A stretch of DNA of 64,000 bases from Synaphobranchus kaupii (GCA_029718625.1 CM056391.1:534162-598161); one strand, 5' to 3'. Counted from the stretch's first letter, positions 1 to 18,503 are shown. Numbers and translations are program-made. Notes: generated by a model from the letters alone, not told the origin.

Positions 1-289
1 TCTACACAATAACCCCATGTGGTTAGGGATTACAAGGGCACAAACATCACCCCCATGTGGTTAGGGATTACAGGGGCACACACAACACCCCAACGTGCTA
101 GGGATTACAGGGGCACACACATCACCCCCATGTGGTTAGGGATTACAGGTGCACACACATCACCCTCATGTGTTTAGGGATTACAGGGGCACACACATCA
201 CCCCCATGTGGTTAGGGATTACAAGGTCACACACATCACCCCCATGTGGTTAGATTAGGGATTACAGGGGCACACACATCACCAACTTG
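1..289. repeat. 38-bp minisatellite, about 7 copies
   Basis: A unit of about 38 bp, containing ATGTGGTTAGGGATTACA followed by a CACACACATCACC stretch, repeats from the window edge to about 289. The copies differ by a few substitutions, and one carries a small insertion (TTAGATTAGGG). The array probably extends to the left of the window. No gene is seen in it. Confidence 0.9.
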
Positions 290-1029
290 GTAAATGTCTT
301 AAATTAAACCATTTACATAAATTGTACCATTTACAATACTAACTTAGATATTTTTTTTTTTTTCATAATATAGGGCCAAATTAAGTGCCACAAATGAAAA
401 GAAACTTTGGAAAGATGCAAAAAAAAAAATATATTTTTCCCTTTAGTTTGCAATGAAATACTGAGAGCTACATATGTGAAACATGTAAAACTACATTTCC
501 TGGATCATAAACTCATTAATAAAGTGTGCAAAATCTGAGGGTGATATGCAGAGCTACTAAAGATCTATGATGCAAAATATAGGCAGTGTACCCTGTTGTC
601 CCGGAGTGTCTCCGAATCCATCCAAAATGGTTAAATTGTGCACTGCTGTAAAATAATTATATATTTAAGTACAAATCAACTGTTTTGGCTTTAAAAACTC
701 ACTTTTGCATCATCTTCAAGTGGGAACTACTATCTTTTCATCAGTATCCAAAACCTGTCATAAAATAAATAAAATATTTTTTGTCCATTATAAAGCCCCT
801 TTTTGCCCCTTCAGATGGTTTAAGATGAAAACATTGATATCACACTGGTACACACACCTAAATATGTTGCCTAATGATTCATTCTTGTACCTCAGTAAAA
901 CACTTTTTTTACTCTACAGTATGTAAGCTTTAGCTGCATGCCCTGGGATCACATTTCTCTGTATTTATTTTTTTTAATGTTCCCATTCATAATGACTCCA
1001 AGGAAAAATTTACATTCATCTAGCAGATA
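290..1029. other. AT-rich non-coding DNA, nothing recognised
   Basis: AT-rich sequence with short poly-A and poly-T runs. The only open frame is about 73 codons and resembles no family I know. It may be downstream or intronic sequence of the y+LAT gene, whose remaining 3' exons should lie to the left of 3647. Confidence 0.5.
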
Positions 1030-1822
1030 TCAGTGTACAGTAAATTGGAATGAGTATTTTCCATTCCCTACGTCACGTGGGGCTGTAATGGCAATCATGT
1101 AGTCCAGCTGTCTCTCGTGTTTGTGTTTGTTAATTTGAATGTATTTTGTTGTGTCTGGCTTTTGTCTTTTGTTTTTTTCATGTGCTGTGTGTCTATTGTG
1201 GGATGGGGAAGGGTGCTGGAGATTGTTCAGGGCACTCATGCTGCTCGTTTTGATAATATTGACGAATTGTATATTCTGGATAATTTTGTTTGTGGTCGTC
1301 ACCATGGAGACGCATTCACAACATATGCTCGGGAATGTCCATTGGATCTGCAGCCACAAAGTTTACCATCGCTCTTCACCGGAGTTGAAGATGACGGCAC
1401 TGATCTAGGACTGCAGGAAATCTTCAAAAGGCCACCAGGGAAGAGAAAGGAGAAGATAATGCGGGGGAGGAGTGAGGCGACGACTGGGAAGGCTGACGCA
1501 GTTCGGTGCTCCGTTTCGACAGTGTACAGAGACCGCAACACTGCGTGTATGGAGGAAAGTCGTGGAGGCAGAGTTTGTGTGTTGGACTGCTTAATGACAC
1601 TGGACATCTCGGGACAGCAGGGGCTATTTTTAATCATGGCTGTATTCCACTTTAATTCACTTAATTAGTTTGATTAATACAATGATTATATTGAATGTCT
1701 TTGTTTGATATGTTTGTGTGTTGTGGGTCTGCCCCACTGTCTATGTCTTTTTTGTTGTTGCTGGGGCTACAACTGAAGTTCCCTAGCAGGAAAATAAAAG
1801 TTATTCTATTCTATTCTAAGTA
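1030..1822 (+). mobile_element. Probable truncated LINE-like retroelement ending in an ATTCT tail
   Basis: The right end has the form of a non-LTR retrotransposon 3' terminus: a GGAAAATAAAAGTT segment followed by three tandem ATTCT units at about 1791-1817. Upstream is a plus-strand open stretch at 1117-1668 with a basic KRKEK-like segment, but I see no reverse-transcriptase or endonuclease motif. I infer a 5'-truncated or internally deleted LINE. The left boundary is a guess and the family is not established. Confidence 0.4.
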
Positions 1823-3001
1823 TAGCCCAGGAAGAGACTAATACGCCAGTCTATATTAAGTACAATAAGATTACAATAAAATATTCCACCATAAGGAAAA
1901 TGCTGCCAAATGTTCTAGCTTCAAAAAAAATCAGTACATCAAACATAAAACATGACTGGGCCACCAATGAACGCTTACACTACAGTATGTGAAATTATCT
2001 CAAAATGCGAAAATAACAATATCAAACATATTGGACAAGACAGTGATCAAGTGGAAAAACTAACGTACATATGTAGCCAGCAAAACCAACCACATATTAC
2101 AAGCAGTCTTACATGTCGAGGAGGAAAAACTCCCGTCATGGAGGCATAGCCTATTCTATGATAGAATCAATACTTACTCTGACCCACTCCCAAAATCCAT
2201 GTAAACAAGGCGGGGATTACTCTAGCCATGCTGACGACTTGGCCACATTAGTAAAAGCTTGCGATAAAAGCCGGAATAAAGCAATTATGCCTCAGTGAGC
2301 TAATGCGTTTTCTGTAGCTGTTTGCGTAATACTAAACTGATGAAACTAAAAATGCTGTTACGCTGGGCTCTAATTTATAGTTCAAAGCATCCAATAAGAA
2401 AATTCAAACACCGTTGAGAAGGATATACTGTCCTCTATCGGATAAAACTATTTTATGTGAAATATTTCACAGCTGCAGGTAGAGCATACGGGGTTTTGCG
2501 CACAGATGTTACAGATAGTGTAATAGTGTTCTAAAGTGGTGTGTATTTCACAAACAGATTGTCCAAGACAATAAATGACCACTGAATTTTGAAAGGAACA
2601 TCTCTATGCGTAAAACCAATGGTAGGATTGTATATTTATTTCATATTTAGTAGCAGATATTGATAGTAGAATGACGTGGTATAATTACACAAAATCTTTA
2701 CTTGTTTATTTTACAATTGAGTGAGCAGGGCTTTTCACGGCTGTTTTGGCACATGTTTGGGCTATTTATCTTGTTGCTATGACAGAATACAAATTTTTGG
2801 TCGTGAAAAAATATTTTTATGAACTCACAGATAGACGCTATTGTCCATAGTGTCACGCATGTGTAGGTACAGTTGCAGGTGAGATTGGGTGGGGGTTGCT
2901 TGTTAAATGGACTAGCTACAGGACAACAGTGGCATTCAGAAACTCTGTATTTGGTATTGTTGTCACAAATTGTGCACTAATAAAGATAGAACACAGACAT
3001 A
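1823..3001. other. Non-coding DNA, nothing recognised
   Basis: AT-rich sequence without a credible exon, RNA gene or repeat that I can identify. Small open frames at 1952-2149 and 2113-2298 have no family features. Confidence 0.5.
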
Positions 3002-3544
3002 CACTGCTCGGCCAAAACAAAAGTCGCACACTCTAATATTTCGTTGGACCGCCTTTAGCTTTGATTACGGCGCGCATTTGTTGTGGCATTGTTTCGACAA
3101 CCTTATGCAATGTCACAACATTTATTTCCATCCAGAGTAGCATAGGTTTTTGGCTGAGATCTTGTATTGACGACGGGAGAGTCGAACCACTCCGTAAAGT
3201 GTTCTCCAGCACATCCCAAAGACTTTCAATGGGGTTAAGGTCAGGAATCTGGTGGCTAATTCATGTGTGAAAATGATTCCTCATGCTCCCTGAACCACTC
3301 TTTCACAATTTGAGCCCGATGAATCTTGGCATTGTCATCCTGGCATATGCCCATTGATGGGATAACCTGGTCATTCAGTACATTCAGGTACTTCGCTGAC
3401 TTCATTTTATTGCTGCATAATGTTGCTGAGTCTAGACCTGACCAACTGAAGCAACCCCAGATCATAACACTGCCTCCAGAGGCTTGTACAGTGGGCACTA
3501 TGCATGACGGGTGCAATGGCGACTTTTTTTTTGGCCGGGCAGTG
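3002..3544 (-). mobile_element. Deleted Tc1-like DNA transposon
   Basis: Flanked by TA on both sides (3000-3001 and 3545-3546), with terminal inverted repeats of about 26 bp. The left end reads CACTGCTCGGCCAAAAC; the right end is its near-perfect inverse, CACTGCCCGGCCAAAA on the minus strand. On the minus strand it encodes the C-terminal part of a Tc1 transposase: [14 protein letters not shown] at about 3480-3440, then a DDNAKIH motif containing the second catalytic Asp, and the REHEESF segment. At 543 bp it is about a third of a full Tc1 element. The helix-turn-helix and first catalytic Asp regions are missing, so it cannot encode active transposase. Confidence 0.9.
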
Positions 3545-3646
3545 TAGTTTGGTTGCAGTAGCAATGAATGTCTCAGTTGAGCAAAATCTTGGCGCCAGTG
3601 TCTTAGTTACTAGGCGTATACGCGAAAGGGTTAAAGAGCCACTCAC

Positions 3647-3770
3647 CACAGCCACTGCATCACTGTCCAAGATGGAATGAATGTCCAGCACAGTGTAGTA
3701 GGCCACATTGGTAAGGATGTAGATCACTGTCACTATGGGCATGGAGATTGCAATAGCCAGTGGAAGGTTC
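3647..3770 (-). CDS. slc7a6: slc7a6-like internal exon C
   Basis: 124 nt. The acceptor is TACTGCAG and the donor GTG/GTGAGT, ending in phase 0. It encodes [20 protein letters not shown], then [21 protein letters not shown], a membrane segment plus loop typical of y+LAT. It is the last transporter exon I can find; the next one should lie to the left but was not seen in 1-3646. Confidence 0.9.
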
Positions 3771-4362
3771 CTGCAGTACACAGAGAGACACCAGGGGGCA
3801 GCACATGTCAGTGTGTCCCTCAGAGTAAGGCAGGTATACAGTGGGTTAGTGCGGTGTTGGGAGAGGGGCACAGGAAAGGGACAGGCCTTCTGAGAAATGG
3901 GGAGACTGTCCCTTGCAGGGGGGGCTGGCCCCCTCCCTTGAGGTGTACTGTAACTCTCCTCTATATTTGCATCCATAAACTGCACAACATATTCCCTCGC
4001 TCCCTTTCTCTCTTCCTTCCCTTTCCCTCTCTCGTAACTCCCTCTCCATTTCCATCCTCCCTCTCCTTCCCTCTCTCCTAACTCTCCCTCCGTCCCCTCT
4101 CTCCTTTACTCCTCCCTCCCTCTCTCCCCTCTACCTTTCTCTCATCCCTCCCTCTTCCTTCCCTCTCTCCTCCCTCCCTCTCTCAGTGTAACGCACCTCT
4201 CTGGGTTTTTGATCTCCTCGGTGACGAAGTTCAGGGTGTCCCAGCCGGAGTAGGAGAAGAGGGCGGAGTAAAGTGCCAGAGCCACGTCTCCAGGGTCCTG
4301 CGAGGACCCCTCAAACATGCGCTCAAAATTCTGCGTTTGACCTGGGGGGGTGGACATGTTCA

Positions 4363-4400
<38 letters not shown>

Positions 4401-4827
4401 AAAAGCAGCTAGCTCAGTACAGCTCTGTTTCAGTCATACGGCTGTCACGATTGTAGTATGATCTTGATTATTTGAGCCGACCGCAATCAATTTGCATAAT
4501 CGTTTGATTCCACAATCAGTGTTTTATTTTCATGCTTTCTCAATTATAAATAAATTCAAGCCTCTTCAAGCATTATTGAACTGCTTCCACACTGTTTCGC
4601 CATGTTATGTAGGCCGAGAGCCTATGAGTTTTAGAACAAGATGTTATAAATGAATCTGTGCGCAGCGAGAGAGCGGGGAGAGGATGAGCTTGTCTGTGTA
4701 CCCTGGAAGATCTTGACAAGGCCGGTGATGATGACAGCGATGAGAGCGATGACTTTGGCGTAGGTGAAGAAGTCCTGAACTCGAGTTCCCCACTTCACAT
4801 ACGCACAGTTTACAAAGGTGAGCAAAC
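3647..4827 (-). CDS. slc7a6: y+LAT-type amino-acid transporter (SLC7A6/SLC7A7 family), partial: three internal exons
   Basis: Light-chain subunit of a heteromeric amino-acid transporter. In known vertebrates y+LAT proteins pair with SLC3A2 at the plasma membrane and exchange cationic for neutral amino acids plus sodium. Three minus-strand exons (4702-4827, 4197-4341, 3647-3770) join in frame. They encode [18 protein letters not shown], a membrane segment ending in VKIFQG, then [19 protein letters not shown], the invariant [20 protein letters not shown], and [14 protein letters not shown] through to DAVAV. All junctions are GT-AG and phases agree. The [16 protein letters not shown] and TLNFVTEE wording is closer to the SLC7A6 I remember than to SLC7A7, but the paralogue is uncertain. 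Upstream exons (N-terminus, first four membrane segments) and downstream exons are not visible. The former may lie in the 500-N gap. Confidence 0.88.
3771..4196. other. y+LAT intron with a CT-rich tract
   Basis: Intron between exons B and C. About 3990-4190 is almost pure CT on the plus strand (purine-rich on the sense strand). The remainder shows nothing recognisable. Confidence 0.6.
4197..4341 (-). CDS. slc7a6: slc7a6-like internal exon B
   Basis: 145 nt. The acceptor follows a C-rich tract ending CCCCCCCAG; the donor is AGAG/GTGCGT. It encodes [20 protein letters not shown] followed by [20 protein letters not shown], the most conserved block of the LAT/y+LAT family. Confidence 0.92.
4366..4399. 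repeat. GT microsatellite
   Basis: Uninterrupted GT dinucleotides inside the y+LAT intron, 25 bases from the exon B acceptor. Confidence 0.9.
4702..4827 (-). CDS. slc7a6: slc7a6-like internal exon A
   Basis: 126 nt. Preceded on the minus strand by a TTGCAG acceptor and followed by GGTACAC. It enters with two bases of a split codon (probably Cys) and leaves one G. It encodes the conserved [19 protein letters not shown] loop and the following membrane segment. Confidence 0.88.
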
Positions 4828-5253
4828 CTGCAACACACAGAGACCATGAGTAAACACACATGCGCAGGTACCATCAGTGCACACACACACACGCACACGC
4901 ACACACAGTGTGAGCTAGTTGTGGGGATCCAGCCAGTTTAATGTGGTGTGAGGTGTAATGCACTTTCTGATGGACCCCCAGAACTGAGGGAATTTCATTC
5001 CCAGCAGTAATCCTGTGACTATTGGGGGCAGGGGTTAGAGGTCATAGGGGTCGAGCCCTGTGCTAATCCCCTGTCACTAGTGCTCTGACCTGCAGTGTGT
5101 TTTAATGAAGTGATTTACGGTGTTGTCACCAGTGAGCTGTGGGCAAAAACTACACAACTGCATTTTAAACAGAAAGTATACGGCCTACTACAACAGGGAA
5201 GCCACACTAACAACACATCTTAGTTTCCCTGCAACTTCATTACATCCATTTCT

Positions 5254-5745
5254 GAACCATAAGCGCACTGAACCACACTGAACCATACTGAACTTACTGA
5301 ACCATACTGAATCACACTGAACATACTGAACCCCACTGAACCATAATGAACCACACTCAACCATACTGAACCATAATGAACCACACTCAACCATACTGAT
5401 CCCGATTGAACATAATGAACCACACTGAACCATAGTGAACAATACTGAACATGCTGAACAATACTGAACCACACTCAACCATACTGAACCATACTGACCA
5501 TAATGAACCACACTCAACCATACTGAACAATAATGAACCACACTCCACCATAATGAACAATACTGAACCACACTGAACTGTATTGAAATATGTTGAACCT
5601 CACCGAACCATTCTGAACCTCACTGAATCACACTTAATACTATACCATACTCAACCAGACTGTACCACACTGGACCATAATAAATCATGCTGAACCACAT
5701 TGGACCATAATAAACCTCACTGAATCACACTACCACAGTGAACTA
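5254..5745. repeat. Degenerate 10-11-bp minisatellite (TGAACCACAC type)
   Basis: Dozens of imperfect copies of a TGAACCACAC / TGAACCATAC decamer, more ordered on the left and eroding to the right. The reading frames through it (VVHYCS-like on the minus strand) only reflect the repeat. Confidence 0.9.
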
Positions 5746-5753
5746 CACTGCAT

Positions 5754-5754
5754 A

Positions 5755-5786
<32 letters not shown>

Positions 5787-5812
5787 CGTGAGTGTGTGTG
5801 TGTGTGTATGTG
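5754..5812. repeat. GT microsatellite
   Basis: TG dinucleotide run interrupted by TATATGCG. Confidence 0.9.
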
Positions 5813-5900
5813 TACTCTGGCTTGAGGAAATGACTTTGCTGACTAAAGCACTCCAGCCTGTTTTTCTGAGTTAAAAACAGCTGAGGTCAGCAGATACAGA

Positions 5901-5902
<2 letters not shown>

Positions 5903-5966
<64 letters not shown>
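5903..5966. repeat. GT microsatellite joined to a G homopolymer of about 29 bases
   Basis: A GT run passes directly into an uninterrupted G run at 5938-5966, followed by a GA-rich stretch to about 6040. The G run could form a quadruplex, and its length is likely unreliable in the assembly. Confidence 0.9.
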
Positions 5967-5968
<2 letters not shown>

Positions 5969-6149
5969 TATAGAGAAATAGAGGGAGAGAAAGTGAGAGA
6001 GAGAGACAGACAGAAAAGGAGAGGCAGAGGCAGAGGGAGTCTAAATCAATCTAAATCAGTACTGACAGGATATGTTTGGTTACATGTGCAAAGTTAAATT
6101 CCACAGTCAGGTGTTTGGTGTGGCTGTATGAGTGTATGGGGGCTCTTTA

Positions 6150-6728
6150 TCCTAGCACCCAGCACAGGCTGAGCTCCATCCCAGCCCCCAGGACATACTG
6201 GGCTCCATCCCAGCCCCCAGCACACACTGAGCTCCATCCCAGCACCCAGCACACACTGAGCTCCATCCCAGCACCCAGGACAGGCTGAGCTCCATCCCAG
6301 CCCCCAGGACATACTGAGCTCCATCCCAGCCCCCAGCACACACTGAGCTCAATCCCAGCACCCAGCACACACTGAGCTCCATCCCAGCACCCAGCTCACA
6401 CTGAGCTCCATCCCAGCACCCATCACACACTGAGCTCCATCCCAGCACCCAGCACACACAGAGCTCCATCCCAGCCCCCAGGACATACTGAGCTCAATCC
6501 CAGCCCCCACTGAGCTCCATCCCAGCACCCAGCACACACTGAGCTCCATCCCAGCCCCCAGGACATACTGAGCTCCATCCCAGGGCCCAGCACACCGAGC
6601 TCCATCCCAGCACCCATCACACACTGAGCTCCATCCCAGCAACCAGCAACACTGAGCTCCATCCTAGCACCCGGCAAACACTGAGCTTCATCCCAGCACA
6701 CACTGAGCTCCATCCCAGACCCCAGCAC
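6150..6728. repeat. 29-30-bp minisatellite, about 20 copies
   Basis: Unit containing GAGCTCCATCCCAGC followed by ACCCAGCACACACT or a CCCCCAGGACATACT variant. The two variants are interspersed. Long minus-strand open frames (WDGAQCVLGAGMELS pattern) arise from the repeat and are not taken as genes. Confidence 0.95.
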
Positions 6729-7086
6729 ACTTCTTTCCATCACAAATACTCCTCTTAATTATTATCTCTTGAAGCGCAACTGAACTTTGGTAGAACTCTG
6801 GCCATGAAATGAGTCCAAATGGTGGAGAAATATGTTCGTTAGTTGCTCTGTGCTCCCCTGAGGTGATAATCCAGAACAAGGTATTTGTCGCTCTCCATTC
6901 ACTTCTCCATTCAGGGCAGCTAAAACGGTCTCAAAATGACACTTCTCGCACGTATACTAACGCGAACGAAGCGGATTCCGTCAATACAAAAAATAACCAG
7001 TCCTCACATTTTTTTTTTTAGAAAATTAAATGGCCCATTTCCTGGCTTTTTCGTATTTTATTTGGAATGTAGATCCGGTAAGTAAT

Positions 7087-7586
7087 NNNNNNNNNNNNNN
7101 NNNNNNNNNNNNNNNNNNNNNNNNNNNNNNNNNNNNNNNNNNNNNNNNNNNNNNNNNNNNNNNNNNNNNNNNNNNNNNNNNNNNNNNNNNNNNNNNNNNN
7201 NNNNNNNNNNNNNNNNNNNNNNNNNNNNNNNNNNNNNNNNNNNNNNNNNNNNNNNNNNNNNNNNNNNNNNNNNNNNNNNNNNNNNNNNNNNNNNNNNNNN
7301 NNNNNNNNNNNNNNNNNNNNNNNNNNNNNNNNNNNNNNNNNNNNNNNNNNNNNNNNNNNNNNNNNNNNNNNNNNNNNNNNNNNNNNNNNNNNNNNNNNNN
7401 NNNNNNNNNNNNNNNNNNNNNNNNNNNNNNNNNNNNNNNNNNNNNNNNNNNNNNNNNNNNNNNNNNNNNNNNNNNNNNNNNNNNNNNNNNNNNNNNNNNN
7501 NNNNNNNNNNNNNNNNNNNNNNNNNNNNNNNNNNNNNNNNNNNNNNNNNNNNNNNNNNNNNNNNNNNNNNNNNNNNNNNNNNNNNN
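7087..7586. other. Assembly gap (500 N)
   Basis: Exactly 500 N, probably a placeholder of unknown true size. It lies upstream of the transporter exons, so its missing first coding exons may be here. Confidence 0.98.
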
Positions 7587-8450
7587 GAGGAGAAGCAGAG
7601 ACACTAAATCGCCGAAGACAACCGTGTAAGTGTGTGTGTGTGTGTGTGTAATCGGAGCCCAAGACAGTTGGAGTAACAGTGAGTGCATTAGCAGCATGTC
7701 AGAAGGACAAACAGGGCAAATACACCTAAGCCATTAGCCTGCGCACTAATGGGCCGACATACATTTTAGAAAATCCCCAGTTCCTCCTTATCAACAGCAT
7801 TCCAAATGAAACAATTTCTAATCCCCATCTCTCACTTGGCTCCGGGGTGGGAGGGGGGGGGGGGGGGGGCAGACAGGGCACGGGCGCGCTGGTTCTACTG
7901 CAGAATATCCGTGACCCCGCCCCCCTCTCTCTCTCTCTCTCGCTCTCTCTCGACTCATTGTATCCCTCGATCACACACAGACAGGTGGGTGAGAGGACGG
8001 GTCACGGGTCGGTGGAGTGCCAGGTTCCTGTTACTACACAAAGCTAAATAAATCGATTCCTCATCCCACACACCATGCCCCCACCCAACCCCACCCCAGC
8101 CCGACCCCACCTTCTCCCTCTCTTGCATCTGTTCCTTGCTCTTTATTGCCCTCTCTGAAGACAGGTGTGTGTGTGTGTGTGAGTCATGCGCCCGTCAAGT
8201 AAAGAAAACACAAACAAGCAAGCGCCCCTGACCCTGCCACACACAGCCGCGCCGCCCGCGACACACGCGCAGCGGGCGAGAGACGGACGACGGGCGGGGG
8301 TCAGAGGGGAGCAGAGAGGCATACACCACAACTCCACCAGGGGGCGCTCAGCTCAGACCCCCACGGGCGTGGCAGATCCCCAACGCTCATTTTCCCTTGG
8401 CGACGTGCCTGCACCTAAACGCGGAGCCGGGAGTCTCCGAGCGGCTTCAG
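7587..8450. promoter_or_regulatory. CpG-rich stretch, possible promoter of the transporter gene
   Basis: GC- and CpG-rich sequence, especially at 8240-8440, lies upstream of the minus-strand y+LAT gene. It also holds a G run at 7855-7869, CT repeats at 7922-7955 and a short GT repeat at 8165-8181. A promoter role is inferred from composition and position only. I found no start codon or TATA box that settles it. Confidence 0.3.
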
Positions 8451-9434
8451 CAAACAACAGTAACCAGATTAGATGTTCTGATGGCCCTTAAAGACTTCAA
8501 CAAACAACCTCTGGCATTGTTCTCCCGCACAGAGGAATCCGTGAGGCAAAGAAGAAGCATTGTGACTCTGTAAAGTGGAGATTTAGAGCTAAAAAATCAA
8601 CATCGGTGTTTACAGAAAGCATTGTGCCACAGGAAAGAGCTTTTCCGATTCTGATCTAGCAGCATTCGGTTGGGTTTCGGCCAGCTTGGAAGGCTGCCGC
8701 AACTTTGATTTGCCATTTTGGGTATGAGTGCAACCAAAAAAAACTTCACCTCCTCTTTGAATAAACTTCCTAGAAAGGGAGGCAGTGGGTCCTTCATGGT
8801 AATGTTGCTATTTTGGAAAAGGCACGGTGGAGACTAAACAAGATGGCCGCACAATATTAACACTTTTGCCCTTCTGACAAACATTTATTGGTCACTTTTT
8901 AGCAATGAGGTTTCGATTCAATTCTAGTTTTAAAGCTGGGGACATTTGTGCTGGTATCTCTCTCTCATAAATGAAGATATCTCTTCGGTATGCTACATCT
9001 GATGTTCACACCTGCCCACAAGGCTCAAGAAAATGCAAGAGACGACAGGGCTTGCCAGTGACAGTAATGGCATTAATAATAGTAATGAAGACGTTGGCTC
9101 CCTCCAACAGTAGCAAGTGAACAAACAGTGCGGACCTCCTCACACGCATTCCACACATTTTTCTCAATGGCTCAAGGACTTGTTTATCTTTCTCCCTCAC
9201 TTATAAAGTACAGAGTGGGAGGGGAGGGGGGATACAGGGATGGGCAAGGGAGGAAGCACCCAGGTGCTGCAAAGACAGCTGGTCTTCAAAAGAGAAAAGA
9301 AGAGACAGAGAAAGACAGATTAAAGTGCATACTACTTAATGTACAGACTGTCACAAAGATAGCTGTAGCCTACATACAAAGCTGTATGGCCTGGATCACA
9401 GACACGGGGATATAGACAGCCAGGAACAGAAATA

Positions 9435-9570
<136 letters not shown>

Positions 9571-10739
9571 GATAGAACTGCAGCAACAAACACTTAAGAC
9601 AATAGTGTGCAAAAACAACAGAAGATGACCATATCAAATCACACTAATAGACAGTCAGCAATAAAAGACTGATACAATTTAAAGCCATTCATGTTTGAAT
9701 GCAATCGAGTCAAAAACGAAATATTCTAAATGTAGCCTAAACAGCATTCAGCCCACAACCCCTGTAAAATTATATACATAAAATCGACCCATAAATAAGG
9801 TATTATTGGTTTTTGACATTCCCACCATCTAGAATTAATGTTAAAGGTGTGTGATCAGTTTTTCCTTCTTTTTCTGACAACGACACCAGTGGTCTTTTCT
9901 CAAGTGTTTTGAACTCGACGCGAGCGCATGCGGATATATTCAAACGATATTTCCCAAACTCTGCGCCCACCTACCGTTTACAAAAAGTACTACAAGCAGC
10001 AAATATCCCCGACTTTTGTTTTCTTTGAAAACAGAGTCGGGTAAACTCTCGCTGAGACTATTTTCAGTCAATGCTGCTTAATTGCAAAAGAACATAAAGC
10101 ACCATATATGTTTTCATAGTCTCGATAGAGGCGTTCACTCGCAACACGTCACGCGACCACTGCAGCGCGCGTCATTACTTATTCACAATAGCTTTACAAA
10201 TGATAGCCTACATAAATCAGCTTTAGTTCCAAAGCGCTAACACTTGTAATAACACATTTGCTCGAACAAGCGCTCAGTGCCATTTTCGTTATTCCCTCGG
10301 AAATGCGGGTGGTCTCAGATAATCGCAAAAATAAAAACTTTGTGAAGTTACAAGTGAAAGGAGGCTGCATTACAGTAAATTCGCAGAAATCCTACTCGAT
10401 CAACTGGGTGAGGGGCAGAAACGTTTACCCCTCATTTTCTTCAACCTTAATGCTGATCACAAGATAACATAGAACATGGTCGACTCACAGCCCTTAACAC
10501 GCCGCACAAATTTAATGCAAATCGACCTTCAGCAAATACCACTGGGTGGTGAATACTAAAACTTTAAATGTGTCCTAAACGTCCTAGGGGTCATACGAGT
10601 GAAGCTAACTGCATTCGCCTATAATAGAACACGAACATCAAACTCGACCTGGTAGTGCAGCAAGTATGTGTAGTAGCCTGACGGCAAGAAGCTACCGAAT
10701 TCGAATAACGGCCTTCCCCTGTGTCCACGCGGGTCTCCT

Positions 10740-10876
10740 TCGGGGTTAATTGGAGTCGTACTTGTCCTTGGAGTGGTACGGGTCCCTGCGATGGATTGGT
10801 GACCTGAGTGTGTTCCTGCCTTTCACATCCAATGTCCCAATGTACCAGGAATAAGCGGTTTAGAAAATGGATGGAT
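10740..10876 (+). mobile_element. Retroelement 3' end (GATAAGCGGT/ATGGATGG-type tail)
   Basis: The segment CCTGCGATGGATTGGTGAC, then AATAAGCGGTTTAGAAAATGGATGGAT, matches the widespread fish SINE/LINE tail of the form ...ATAAGCGGTATAGAAAATGGATGG. Only the 3' portion is seen. The assignment rests on memory of that common tail. Confidence 0.55.
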
Positions 10877-11202
10877 CTAAGGTTAAAACCAGACCTCCAG
10901 AAAGCAGGCATACCTTGCCATGTGGTGCCTGCAAATTACTTTTGTCTTCTCTTTCTGGTAAAAATTTGACTCCGGGTGCACACAAGAAAACCAGAACACA
11001 ATGAACATAAATCAAATGTATTTCCCCACAAAGCTTCCATGAAAAGCAATCAAATTGCAATTCATGCTCCAACCAAACTGACAAACTGAATTTTACTCAG
11101 AGAAAAAAAAAAAAGCACTAATGTGCCCTAGCAGATGCTGGGAACAGATTGAGGGAGACAACAGAACAGCACAACGTGATCACCTTTTCTCCAAAAGATT
11201 TT

Positions 11203-11217
11203 TTTATTTTTTTTATT
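11203..11217 (-). terminator. rps19 polyadenylation signals
   Basis: Two AATAAA hexamers on the minus strand (11212-11217 and 11203-11208), 13 to 27 bases after the rps19 stop codon. They imply the very short 3' UTR usual for ribosomal-protein mRNAs. Confidence 0.8.
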
Positions 11218-11229
11218 TTAATACACAAT

Positions 11230-17683
<6,454 letters not shown>

Positions 17684-18477
17684 CTAACAAAACCGTTCTG
17701 TACACCGCTGCCTGAACACCTGCTTTTGAGATTTTATGAAACTGGAGGAAGAGCCTTCCTATGGGACAGCTTCTAGCCTTCCTATCATCATCAGACCATG
17801 CCTTTTAAAACGGCACCTTCAACATCCAGCTAGCAAGAACAATCGTAAAAGCGACACTGAGCAAGAGAGCCCAGATGTACAAAGCACCCTTACACTGTGC
17901 CTTAAAAAGTAAATAAATGTTTTGTTGGGGCTCAACTCAAAGAAGCTCTTACTGTCGTAACTTCAAACTTTAGATAAGGTCAGCTAGCTACAAGTTCTAG
18001 ACCGGGGTGGCTAGCTAACGTTAGCTAGCTTTCTTAGCAAACTACCCAACTGGTCACGTCCAGCCAAAAGCCATGAGAACCGTAATCACACGAACGTTAC
18101 AACAATTAGTGAATCACTTAAACTAAACCCTCGTTACTTAACCGATACAAACACTGAATTTATTATGAGAGGAGGTAACGTTAATCTACCTGAACAAAAG
18201 TGTCAAAATGTAGCTATGAGCAGAGCACGCTGAAACCCATGCTGTATCGCTAGGCCTCTCCTCATTGGCGTATATGGGGGCGGCCATAGTTAACTTAGCT
18301 AGGCATTAGCCACACACACCACCTATGAAAACCTTTTTTAAACTAATGTGAACCACTGGAACATAGTTGTGACATGGCCCAATGATATTGAATGAGATCG
18401 AGTTGTTAAAAAACTAAAAATATGTCTGCGAAAGCTAATATAATGCGTTTTCAAAACCACAGCAAACTTCCAGTTAC

Positions 18478-18503
18478 CTTGCTTGCCGACAGCAAAAGGA
18501 AGA
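18478..18503 (-). promoter_or_regulatory. rps19: rps19 non-coding exon 1 with 5'TOP-like start
   Basis: On the minus strand a pyrimidine tract (CCTCTCTTCCTTTTGCTG) runs into GGCAAGCAAG/GTAACT, a good donor. This is the form of ribosomal-protein first exons: a 5' terminal oligopyrimidine start that gives growth-dependent translation control, and a short leader spliced next to the ATG. The exact start base is inferred. GCGGCCAT motifs at about 18281 and 18641, resembling YY1 sites common in such promoters, lie nearby. Confidence 0.7.

Noticed and set aside
1117..1668. 183-codon plus-strand open frame as a host gene
   Set aside because: It lies in a segment with a LINE-like 3' tail, has no known domain, and lacks splice or promoter support.
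3256..3564. Functional transposase gene
   Set aside because: Only the C-terminal part of a Tc1 transposase remains; the DNA-binding and first catalytic regions are deleted.
6094..6743. WDGAQCVLGAGMELS repeat proteins
   Set aside because: Translation of the 29-30-bp minisatellite. The several overlapping frames differ only by repeat register.
17785..17793. Possible box C (TGATGAT on the minus strand) of an intronic snoRNA in rps19
   Set aside because: No matching box D or terminal stem at a suitable distance.
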